Source: Candidatus Atribacter fermentans (GTDB lineage Bacteria; Atribacterota; Atribacteria; Atribacterales; Atribacteraceae). Taken from it: a stretch of DNA of 5,877 nt. The position numbers and the translations under genes were made by a program. Positions 1-5,372 of this stretch are shown piece by piece. Numbering within the stretch: position 1 is the stretch's first letter; each line of letters begins with the position of its first letter. The notes under the pieces were generated by a model. That model made no database searches, was not told where the DNA came from, and worked only from the letters and a program-made list of their open reading frames with translations. Where the stretch lies: contig JAAYUT010000224.1 of NCBI GenBank assembly GCA_012517485.1, positions 1 to 5,877 of the forward strand, written 5' to 3'.

Positions 1-10
1 AATACGAAGC

Positions 11-73
11 CTCAGGATGACATCTTCAGTGTCAGATGAGATCCTCACAAGGGGAAGTACCGCTTAGGATGAC
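11..73. repeat. degenerate dispersed-repeat-like unit
   Basis: CTCAGGATGAC (11-21) and CTTAGGATGAC (63-73) are two near-identical 11-mers in the same orientation. Between them lies GATGAGATCCTC (35-46). On the minus strand this reads GTCATCCT..., then GAGGATCTCATC, then GTCATCCTGAG. That resembles a dispersed intergenic repeat style I know from several bacterial genomes and metagenome bins. It has no coding signal. Whether it is repeated elsewhere in this genome cannot be seen from one window. Confidence 0.45.
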
Positions 74-78
74 TGATG

Positions 79-183
79 AAAGGCACACTCCCCCCGTACA
101 GCGGCACTCCTCCACGGAGGGGAATTGTTGAATCTATTCCCCCATTGAGGGGGGATTTAAGGGGGGTGTGCCTTTCTTTTTTT
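79..183 (+). repeat. large G/C-run inverted repeat ending in a T-tract (possible terminator)
   Basis: The left arm AAAGGCACACTCCCCCC (79-95) pairs with the right arm GGGGGGTGTGCCTTT (161-175). This gives 15 base pairs with one bulged T (position 89). Two smaller hairpins sit inside: CTCC/GGAG-type pairing around 107-122, and TCCCCC (138-143) with GGGGGA (150-155). The right arm is followed by C and seven Ts (177-183), so a + strand transcript could end here as at an intrinsic terminator for a gene to the left of the window. Its position beside another repeat-like unit suggests it could equally be a dispersed palindromic repeat. The 62-codon frame across it is not credible as a gene. Confidence 0.55.
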
Positions 184-325
184 GTTCAATTTTTTACCCA
201 TTCATTTATTTTAAAGGATAGAACGATTGAGTTTATGGGAAAAATGGAAAAAAATAAAACATAATTTTATTCTCTTATAACTATAAAATCTCTATTAATT
301 CTCAAATTTTCTATAGAAAGGTCTG

Positions 326-353
326 TTTACATTTTATTATGAAAATATATAAT
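326..353 (+). promoter_or_regulatory. predicted sigma-70-type promoter for the ABC transporter operon
   Basis: TTTACA (326-331, one mismatch to TTGACA) is separated by 16 bp from a perfect TATAAT (348-353). The predicted transcription start is near 360, which leaves a 5' untranslated leader of about 225 nt before the binding-protein gene. It is the best promoter-like pair I found upstream of the operon. In DNA this A/T-rich, chance matches to the -10 box are common, so only the pair with correct spacing carries weight. Confidence 0.5.
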
Positions 354-485
354 ATTGTAACAAGTCAATTTCGAAAGTTATGAAGCTTGTATGAGTTTTT
401 TTAAAATAAATAGCAGTGGCTAAATTAGATAATTCTTCTAACTGTATCTTCATTAAAATATGAGCTATGCGATTATGCACACTCA

Positions 486-561
486 AAATTATTAAAAAAA
501 ATTAAAACAAAGAAGGGAGGTGAATTTTCTAATTTTTTAGTCATTAATTTTTTAATAATTT
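486..561 (+). repeat. 14-bp A/T inverted repeat in the operon leader
   Basis: AAATTATTAAAAAA (486-499) is perfectly complementary to TTTTTTAATAATTT (548-561), with a 48-nt spacer. In RNA this would form a long A-U stem ending eight bases before the GGAGGG ribosome binding site (569-574) of the binding-protein gene. The loop holds the unused GGGAGGTG motif. It could be an mRNA structure or a bipartite operator. The arms are pure A/T and low complexity, so chance is a real alternative. Confidence 0.4.
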
Positions 562-568
562 CAATGAA

Positions 569-574
569 GGAGGG
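569..574 (+). promoter_or_regulatory. ribosome binding site of the binding-protein gene
   Basis: GGAGGG lies ten bases before the ATG at 585. A second purine run, AGAAGGA (578-584), touches the start codon and is too close to act. The first signal plus the signal peptide that begins right at this ATG fix the start. Confidence 0.75.
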
Positions 575-584
575 TTAAGAAGGA

Positions 585-2159
585 ATGAAACGGATCAATT
601 TGTTTTTGGTGTGTGTAATTGTGGTAGTGTTAGTTTTACTTAATTTTAATGTCTTTGCCCAAGACAAGCCATACCAAGGTGTTTCTATCAATATCGCAAC
701 TTATGCAGGTGGAGCAAAGGGTGCTATTTCAGGTGCTTTATACCATATAAGAGATCAATGGCAAGAACTCACAGGAGCAACTCTCAACATAACTGAAATA
801 CCATTTCCCCAAATGTATGAGAAAATTTTTACCGATTTACGATCCGGAGCAGGAGTATATGATGGTTTTGTCATGTCGAGTTTCTTTTATGGGGATTTGA
901 TTGCAGGTAATTACATAATCCCTATCGATGATTACATGAAAGATCCAAAGTTTCCAAAATGGGATCCCATGGATCAGAATCCAGCAAGCCGTCAACTCAT
1001 TCAATGGGGAGGGAAATATTACGGCTGTTCATTTGATACCGATGCTGAGATAATTTATGCCCGCAAAGACCTCTTCAATGATCCCAATCATCAAAAAGCA
1101 TTCAAAGAGCAATATGGCTATGATTTAAAACTACCAGAAACCTGGGAGCAAGCTTTAGACATTTCTCGTTACTTTACTGGTAAAGATCTTGATGGAGATG
1201 GAGAAGGAGATTATGGATTTGTAACATTATTCTCCGGCGTTGAAGTTGGAATGTGGTTCTTAAGTATTGCAGGAGCTTATGTTTTAATGCCAGGACCAAA
1301 TGTTGATCGATATCATAATGTAATTTTATTTGACCCTGAAACAATGGAACCTTTAGTGAAAACTGAGGGATATAGAAAAGCTTTAGAAATGTTTAAAGAG
1401 CTATATAAATGCGCTCCAAAAGCTTCACTTTCTTGGGGTTTAACCGAGCAATGGGATCTCTTTATGAGAAGACGGTGTGCATTAACCATGAATTGTGGAG
1501 ATTTAGCTACACTATCGCAAGATACAAACCGATCTCAGGTAAGAGGTCAGCTTATTTGTTCGCCTAATCCAGGAAGCTTAGAAGTCTTTGATCGTGAAAC
1601 AAATCAATGGAAAAAACTCGATAAACCAAATCGAATTGGTAATATTCATGGTGCATCATGGCATGGGGTGATCTCGAAGTTCTCGAAAAATAAAGAAGCA
1701 ACCTATCACTTATTCTCATATTTAGCAAGCAAAGAAGTGAAGCAACCTATCACTTTGATGGGTTGGACCGGAATAGATCCTGGCATGATTTATGATTTCC
1801 CGCCAGAAGTCAGCAATGGTTACGGAACCGGTGACTTAGATGAGTTTGTAAAAATGGGAGTTGATCGAGAAGACATATCTCAGTCATTAGGAGCATATTG
1901 GAAAAATTATTATGAAATGGATGCTTGGATTCCATATTTCCGTATTCCTGGAGCTTCAGAAATGTTAAATAGTTTTGAAATCCATCTTGGAGAATACTTA
2001 TCTGATCAAAAAACTGCCGAAGAAACTCAGGAAGCAATTTACAATGATTTGGTCAGAATAGTTAACGATAAAGGAAAAGAAGAAATGAAGCAATGGTATC
2101 AGGATTCTTTGGCATATGGAATGCCAGCTCCAAATCCAAGCGCTGAATTGAAAAAGTAA
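585..2159 (+). CDS. sugar ABC transporter substrate-binding protein (family 1, CUT1 type)
   Basis: This periplasmic protein binds a carbohydrate or polyol and delivers it to the two permeases encoded next. Residues 1-25 form a Sec signal peptide: Lys-Arg at 2-3, a hydrophobic core at about 6-21, and a Val-Phe-Ala site with cleavage before Gln26. No cysteine sits at the cleavage point, so it should be soluble rather than a lipoprotein. The mature part has the bilobed extracellular solute-binding family 1 pattern, including an early 'YDGFVMSSF' segment (92-100), 'ETWEQAL' (185-191) and 'GWTGIDPG' (393-400). Residues 201-209 (DLDGDGEGD) form an acidic, EF-hand-like loop that may bind calcium; related sugar-binding proteins often carry one. 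At 524 residues it is longer than the usual 400-450. It is first in the operon. The family call is firm. The ligand is unknown. Confidence 0.93.
   Translation: MKRINLFLVCVIVVVLVLLNFNVFAQDKPYQGVSINIATYAGGAKGAISGALYHIRDQWQELTGATLNITEIPFPQMYEKIFTDLRSGAGVYDGFVMSSFFYGDLIAGNYIIPIDDYMKDPKFPKWDPMDQNPASRQLIQWGGKYYGCSFDTDAEIIYARKDLFNDPNHQKAFKEQYGYDLKLPETWEQALDISRYFTGKDLDGDGEGDYGFVTLFSGVEVGMWFLSIAGAYVLMPGPNVDRYHNVILFDPETMEPLVKTEGYRKALEMFKELYKCAPKASLSWGLTEQWDLFMRRRCALTMNCGDLATLSQDTNRSQVRGQLICSPNPGSLEVFDRETNQWKKLDKPNRIGNIHGASWHGVISKFSKNKEATYHLFSYLASKEVKQPITLMGWTGIDPGMIYDFPPEVSNGYGTGDLDEFVKMGVDREDISQSLGAYWKNYYEMDAWIPYFRIPGASEMLNSFEIHLGEYLSDQKTAEETQEAIYNDLVRIVNDKGKEEMKQWYQDSLAYGMPAPNPSAELKK
1695..1755 (+). 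repeat. 17-nt direct repeat inside the binding-protein gene, read in two frames
   Basis: GAAGCAACCTATCACTT occurs exactly at 1695-1711 and again at 1739-1755. The copies start 44 bp apart, which is not a multiple of three. The first copy encodes part of 'EATYHLF' (371-377) and the second part of 'VKQPITL' (385-391). The reading frame stays open through both. Confidence 0.9.
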
Positions 2160-2181
2160 TACCCTTTCAAGAAAAATAAAC

Positions 2182-2213
2182 TGGGTATTCGCTCGATAAT
2201 GAGCGAATACCCA
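2182..2213 (+). promoter_or_regulatory. intercistronic 13-bp perfect hairpin (mRNA stabiliser / expression balance)
   Basis: TGGGTATTCGCTC (2182-2194) pairs perfectly with GAGCGAATACCCA (2201-2213) around a six-base loop. It starts 23 bases after the binding-protein stop codon and ends seven bases before the ribosome binding site of the first permease. No T-run follows, so it is not a normal intrinsic terminator. Known sugar transporter operons, such as E. coli malE-malF, have stem-loops here that block 3' exonucleases and keep binding-protein mRNA more abundant than permease mRNA. I infer the same role. It is also the strongest G/C-containing structure in an otherwise A/T-rich region. Confidence 0.75.
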
Positions 2214-2219
2214 TACTAC

Positions 2220-2227
2220 AGGAGGGG
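2220..2227 (+). promoter_or_regulatory. ribosome binding site that fixes the first permease start
   Basis: AGGAGGGG stands four bases before the ATG at 2232. An in-frame ATG at 2199 lies in the loop and 3' arm of the hairpin, has no ribosome binding site, and would translate this purine run as Arg-Arg-Gly. The 2232 start is therefore preferred. Confidence 0.8.
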
Positions 2228-2231
2228 TGTT

Positions 2232-3122
2232 ATGAAATTAACGAACTTCATCAATAAAGAAAAGAATGTAAAAAATATCCTCATGTTACCGGTTTTAATT
2301 TGGATCGCTGTTTTTACCTTTTATCCTCTTGTATATTCCCTTCGATTATCCTTCTATAAAGAAAAACTAAGTGGTTTTAAATTTGTTGGTTTCGAAAATT
2401 TTATTAGAGCTTTTACAGATCCACGTTTTTGGAATGATCTTAGAGTTACTATTATTTTTGTAGTTTTGACAGTAGTATTAGAGTTCTTTATTGGTTTTGG
2501 TTTAGCTCTCCTTTTAAATAGGAAAATAAAGGGGCAGAGATTTTTTCGTTTTATTTTCACTATTCCTTTGTTTGCTTGTCCTGTTGCTGTGAGCTATATG
2601 GGATTAATTTTATTTAGTGAAGAAAATGGTATTATAAATACAGTATTGATGAACTATCTACGTTTAAGCCGTATTCCATGGCTATCCAGTCCTACTCTTG
2701 CGATTTTTACCTGTATTCTTTTAAATGTCTGGCAATGGGTATCGTTTACTTTTTTGGTTCTTACAGCTGGTTTACAATCTCTTCCTGAAGAACCCCAAGA
2801 AGCTGCTTTAGTTGATGGTGCTACGAGATGGCAAAACTTTAAATACATAACTATACCAATGTTAAAACCTGTCATGTTAACAACTTTTCTTTTTAAACTC
2901 GTTTATTCTTTAAAAGTATTTGATATTCCTTTTAATTTAACAGAAGGTGGGCCAGGTCTTAGTAGTGAAGTATATTCAATATTTGTTTTTAGAACCGGGT
3001 TAAAATATTTAGATGTCGGATATGCTTCCGCATTATCGTATCTTTTCCTGATTGTTGTTTTACTAATTTGCTCGAACCTTATATCAAGAGTTAGAGAAAT
3101 TTATACTTTAGAGGGTGAGTAA
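2232..3122 (+). CDS. sugar ABC transporter permease, first subunit (MalF/UgpA-like)
   Basis: This inner-membrane subunit forms one half of the transport channel for the ligand of the preceding binding protein. The 296 residues show about six hydrophobic spans, near 15-37, 71-95, 106-128, 155-180, 207-228 and 263-285. Between spans four and five lies the cytoplasmic EAA loop that docks on the ATPase: 'EAALVDGA' at 190-197, continuing to 'ITIPMLKP' (206-213). The 'LTEGGPGLSSEVYS' segment (236-249) and the N-terminal 'LMLPVLIWIAVFTFYPLVYS' (17-36) are typical of the first permease of CUT1 systems. Its stop codon TAA is directly followed by the ATG of the second permease, so the two are translationally coupled. 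Length is normal for the family. The specific substrate is not predictable. Confidence 0.93.
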   Translation: MKLTNFINKEKNVKNILMLPVLIWIAVFTFYPLVYSLRLSFYKEKLSGFKFVGFENFIRAFTDPRFWNDLRVTIIFVVLTVVLEFFIGFGLALLLNRKIKGQRFFRFIFTIPLFACPVAVSYMGLILFSEENGIINTVLMNYLRLSRIPWLSSPTLAIFTCILLNVWQWVSFTFLVLTAGLQSLPEEPQEAALVDGATRWQNFKYITIPMLKPVMLTTFLFKLVYSLKVFDIPFNLTEGGPGLSSEVYSIFVFRTGLKYLDVGYASALSYLFLIVVLLICSNLISRVREIYTLEGE

Positions 3123-3992
3123 ATGATTGAATCCTTAGTTTTGACAAGAAGGAAAAAAGGAATTATAAGCTTTTTTATTTATATTGTATTAATAATTGCT
3201 GCAATTTGTGCACTTTTTCCAATATTTTGGACAGCCATAACATCAGTTAAGATCGAATTAGAAGCTTTTCTCCCTACTTTTATACCTTATTTACAATTTC
3301 AGCCTACTATTAGACATTGGAGGGTAGAATTAACCGATGCCAGACCAGAATATATTAAATCTTTATCAAATAGTTTTATTGTTGCCGGGATAAGTACTCT
3401 AATAGCCTTAACAATTGGGTTTTGTGCTGGTTATTCGTTAGCTCGTTTTAAATTAAAAATAGGTCCTATGAAAAATAAAGACCTAACTACATTTATTTTC
3501 TCACAAATCATTCTTCCGCCAGCAGTAATAATAATTCCTTTTTTTCTAATCATTCGTTCATTTGGTTTAGTTGATCATCAGCTTGGATTAATATTTGCTC
3601 ATACCATGTTTAATCTTCCTTTAGCTGTTCTTTTAACTCGAGATATTATTTTAGGTTTGCCAAAAGAAATTGAGGAACAAGCAATGGTAGATGGTTGCTC
3701 TCGATGGAAAACAATTTTTCGTATTACTTTTCCCTTAGCATTACCTGCGATAGTTTCGGCTGGACTTATATGTTTTGCTTTTTCTTGGAACGAATTTATT
3801 TTTGCATTGACTTTAACCTATGAGAAATCAACGACAATTCCACTCCTTGTATCCGGAGCAAAATGGGGCAGAGGAATTATGTTTTGGTATGTTGCTGTAC
3901 GAACACTTGTAGCACTTATTCCACCTATAATTTTATCTTTGTTTGCCCAAAGATATATCGTACGTGGATTGACCTTAGGTGCTGTTAAATAA
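3123..3992 (+). CDS. sugar ABC transporter permease, second subunit (MalG/UgpE-like)
   Basis: This is the partner permease, forming the other half of the membrane channel. Its 289 residues hold about six hydrophobic spans: near 13-37, 83-106, 123-147, 151-175, 205-227 and 256-279. The EAA loop reads 'IEEQAMVDGCSRW' (183-195) followed by 'ITFPLALP' (201-208), with the conserved acidic residue and glycine (Asp190, Gly191) in place. The C-terminus 'QRYIVRGLTLGAVK' (276-289) is the classic ending of MalG-type permeases, so the gene is complete. It starts with no gap after the first permease; its ribosome binding site, GAGGGTGAG (3111-3119), lies in the last codons of that gene. No ATP-binding subunit follows, so an ATPase encoded elsewhere is needed. 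Confidence 0.94.
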   Translation: MIESLVLTRRKKGIISFFIYIVLIIAAICALFPIFWTAITSVKIELEAFLPTFIPYLQFQPTIRHWRVELTDARPEYIKSLSNSFIVAGISTLIALTIGFCAGYSLARFKLKIGPMKNKDLTTFIFSQIILPPAVIIIPFFLIIRSFGLVDHQLGLIFAHTMFNLPLAVLLTRDIILGLPKEIEEQAMVDGCSRWKTIFRITFPLALPAIVSAGLICFAFSWNEFIFALTLTYEKSTTIPLLVSGAKWGRGIMFWYVAVRTLVALIPPIILSLFAQRYIVRGLTLGAVK

Positions 3993-4013
3993 GTCAAAAT
4001 TTAAATTATTAAA

Positions 4014-4018
4014 AGGAG
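4014..4018 (+). promoter_or_regulatory. ribosome binding site that fixes the epimerase start
   Basis: AGGAG is placed eight bases before the ATG at 4027. An in-frame GTG at 3979 would overlap the permease gene by 14 nt and translate this signal as Lys-Gly-Glu-Arg. The family's first beta strand begins right after Met at 4027 ('MKIELGVNN'), so the later start is correct. Confidence 0.8.
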
Positions 4019-4026
4019 AGAGAGCA

Positions 4027-4950
4027 ATGAAGATAGAATTAGGTGTTAATAATTGTTTTGCAGTAAAAAGATGGACCGAAACAGAAAAATGGTGCCAAAT
4101 TGTTGCAGAGGATTTTAAGGTAAAAAATGTTCAGTTTAGTTTTGATTTATTAGATCCAATAATCAATGATCAATTTCATCTAAAAGAATATAAGAAAATT
4201 CGAGAGATAACAAAAAATTTTGATATAAAAATCAATAGTACTTTTACTGGGCTTTCGGCTTATTCATTTAATCATCTCCTTCATCCTGATAATGGTTTCA
4301 GAAATAAAGCAATCTACTGGGTTGAGAAAGCAATTTGTGCTTCGGCAGAAATGGGTGCAGAAGGGATTGGAGGGGCTTTTGGAGCATTAACAGTTAAAGA
4401 TTATCAAGATCAAAATCGTCGTCAATTTCTCAAACAAAATTTATTTGATTCATTAAGTTATATAACAGAAGTAGCTAAATGTTATGGATTAAAATATTTC
4501 TTATGGGAACCAACCCCATTGGCGCGAGAGCTTTCTCACACTATTGAAGAAGCCAGGTATTTTTATCAAGAAGCCAATAAAAACGCCTCAATACCAATAT
4601 TGTTTTGTCTTGATACTGGCCATGCATGTGCGAGAGATACGAAAGGAGCAGATCGAGATCCATATTCTTGGATTATTGAACTTGGGAAATATTCACCCAT
4701 CATTCATTTGCAACAAACTGATGGGAAAAATGATAGTCATTGGCCCTTTACATCTGAATTAAATCAGCAAGGTATAATTAAACCCAACCTCTTGTTTGAT
4801 GCATTAAAAAAATCCGGAGCTCAAAATATTACCTTAATGCTTGAAATCAACCATGTTTTTGAGGAAGATGATCAGAAGGTGATCAATGATTGGTCGGAAA
4901 GCATTAATTATTGGAAAAATGAATTAGATCAAATATCTTATACTTTGTAA
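4027..4950 (+). CDS. TIM-barrel sugar (phosphate) isomerase/epimerase
   Basis: This 307-residue protein belongs to the xylose-isomerase-like TIM-barrel superfamily (AP endonuclease 2 fold), which holds ketose 3-epimerases and sugar-phosphate isomerases. The metal site can be read by analogy to D-tagatose 3-epimerase: Glu161 in 'LWEPTP', Asp196 in 'CLDTGHA', His227 in 'IIHLQQTD' and Glu273 in 'LMLEINH'. His199, three residues after the Asp, matches the usual substrate-contacting histidine. The segment 'STFTGLSAYSFNHLLHPD' (71-88) followed by 'GAEGIGGAFGA' (110-120) reminds me of TIM-barrel proteins annotated in erythrulose/tetrulose-phosphate metabolism. That is recall, not proof. Thirty-four bases separate it from the permease stop, so it is the last operon gene and likely acts in the cytoplasm on the imported compound or its phosphate. 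The family call is firm. The reaction is unknown. Confidence 0.88.
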   Translation: MKIELGVNNCFAVKRWTETEKWCQIVAEDFKVKNVQFSFDLLDPIINDQFHLKEYKKIREITKNFDIKINSTFTGLSAYSFNHLLHPDNGFRNKAIYWVEKAICASAEMGAEGIGGAFGALTVKDYQDQNRRQFLKQNLFDSLSYITEVAKCYGLKYFLWEPTPLARELSHTIEEARYFYQEANKNASIPILFCLDTGHACARDTKGADRDPYSWIIELGKYSPIIHLQQTDGKNDSHWPFTSELNQQGIIKPNLLFDALKKSGAQNITLMLEINHVFEEDDQKVINDWSESINYWKNELDQISYTL

Positions 4951-5081
4951 GAAAGTAATTCTTTTTTTGCATTTGAGAAAATAAAAAATAGTAACAAATA
5001 AAAAAAGATATTTAAGTAAAAAAAGAGTCGAATTTTTTAAGCAAGTTATTTCTATTAACTTAATTGGTTAAAATTGGGGAA

Positions 5082-5101
5082 TAAGGGTGATCACCTCCTT
5101 A
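5082..5101. promoter_or_regulatory. palindrome containing a 12-nt copy of the 16S rRNA 3' end
   Basis: GTGATCAC (5087-5094) is a perfect palindrome flanked by TAAGG (5082-5086) and CCTTA (5097-5101), which are complementary; only CT at 5095-5096 breaks the symmetry. The stretch GATCACCTCCTT (5089-5100) equals the conserved 3' tail of bacterial 16S rRNA that holds the anti-Shine-Dalgarno sequence. Read on the minus strand it is an ideal ribosome binding site, AAGGAGGTGATC, but no open frame follows it. It could be a regulator operator, an RNA hairpin or a relic. Confidence 0.5.
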
Positions 5102-5187
5102 ACTTTCAATTCTTCCAAATACCAGAATATGTTTATTTGAAAGTCAAGACGAGACTTCCTGGTATCAATAATTCTCTTATTTTTTTT
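5102..5187 (+). terminator. hairpin region with T-tract, possible terminator or attenuator
   Basis: ATACCAG (5119-5125) pairs with CTGGTAT (5159-5165), enclosing AAGTC (5141-5145) paired with GACTT (5153-5157). A competing fold pairs ACTTTCAA (5102-5109) with TTGAAAGT (5137-5144), which uses the same AAGT bases. A run of eight Ts (5180-5187) follows, but 14 bases after the stem, which is too far for a textbook intrinsic terminator. It is the best terminator candidate for the upstream operon. A leader structure for the flavoprotein gene is the alternative. Confidence 0.35.
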
Positions 5188-5195
5188 AAAAGAAC

Positions 5196-5281
5196 ATTTT
5201 GCCTGCTGGACAAAATATTATTTTGTTCAATCTCATTCTTTTCTTGAGATTAATTACCCTATTATTAAAAATAGAATAATA
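5196..5281 (+). promoter_or_regulatory. cluster of alternative stem-loops upstream of the flavoprotein gene
   Basis: ATTTTG (5196-5201) can pair with CAAAAT (5211-5216). The latter can instead join a longer stem, TGGACAAAA (5207-5215) with TTTTGTTCA (5221-5229), so only one of the two can form. Next come AATCTCA (5229-5235) with TGAGATT (5245-5251), and TATTATT (5260-5266) with AATAATA (5275-5281). The arrangement resembles a switching leader, but no known riboswitch or T-box consensus is visible, and A/T-rich DNA gives many such pairings by chance. Confidence 0.35.
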
Positions 5282-5372
5282 ATTTTATCGTATTTATTAA
5301 ATTATCAATGATTATTTCATTTAAATTCTTTGTTATTTAAAGAAAAAACCATTTAAATCCGTGGAGAGGGAT

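Larger units (their letters stand above)
184..584 (+). other. gene-free upstream region and long leader of the transporter operon
   Basis: I find no coding sequence here. The stretch is strongly A/T-rich and holds the predicted promoter (326-353), then about 225 nt of leader before the start codon at 585. Within the leader, GGGAGGTG (515-522) looks like a ribosome binding site but has no usable start codon and open frame after it. A 10-nt direct repeat, TAATTTTTTA, occurs at 530-539 and 545-554. The first copy lies inside the small palindrome CTAATTTTTTAG (529-540). These could be regulator sites or simply low-complexity A/T sequence. No known riboswitch consensus was recognised. Confidence 0.5.
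4951..5372. other. 422-bp gene-free gap with palindromes and overlapping hairpins
   Basis: I find no open frame with a ribosome binding site on either strand. The first part (4951-5040) is A/T-rich, with a 10-nt direct repeat TAAAAAAAGA at 4999-5008 and 5017-5026, and shows no G/C-rich terminator after the epimerase. A small hairpin, TTAAC (5055-5059) with GTTAA (5067-5071), comes next. From 5082 to 5281 there is a series of inverted repeats listed separately. No convincing promoter pair for the downstream flavoprotein gene was found, although one must exist unless the gene is transcribed by read-through. Confidence 0.6.

Noticed and set aside
76..264. 62-codon open frame on the + strand across the large inverted repeat
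   Set aside because: It starts inside the repeat arm without a ribosome binding site, and its proline/arginine/glycine-rich start simply translates C/G-runs of the palindrome.
1..584. CRISPR array or insertion sequence
   Set aside because: There are no regularly spaced identical repeats, no transposase fragment and no clear target-site duplication.
2199..2231. Upstream ATG extending the first permease by 11 residues
   Set aside because: The ATG lies in the hairpin loop and the extension translates the ribosome binding site.
1810..2875. Minus-strand open frames opposite the binding-protein and first permease genes
   Set aside because: They are antisense shadows of well-supported genes, with no domains or start signals.
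4544..4762. 72-codon + strand frame inside the epimerase gene
   Set aside because: It overlaps the conserved metal-site region of the epimerase in another frame, so it is a shadow.
5041..5101. Minus-strand gene driven by the ideal AAGGAGGTGATC site
   Set aside because: The frames after it stop within a few codons and contain no suitable start at normal spacing.
5041..5372. Known riboswitch or T-box leader
   Set aside because: I could not find the FMN, SAM or T-box conserved cores; the structures seen are only simple A/T-rich stems.
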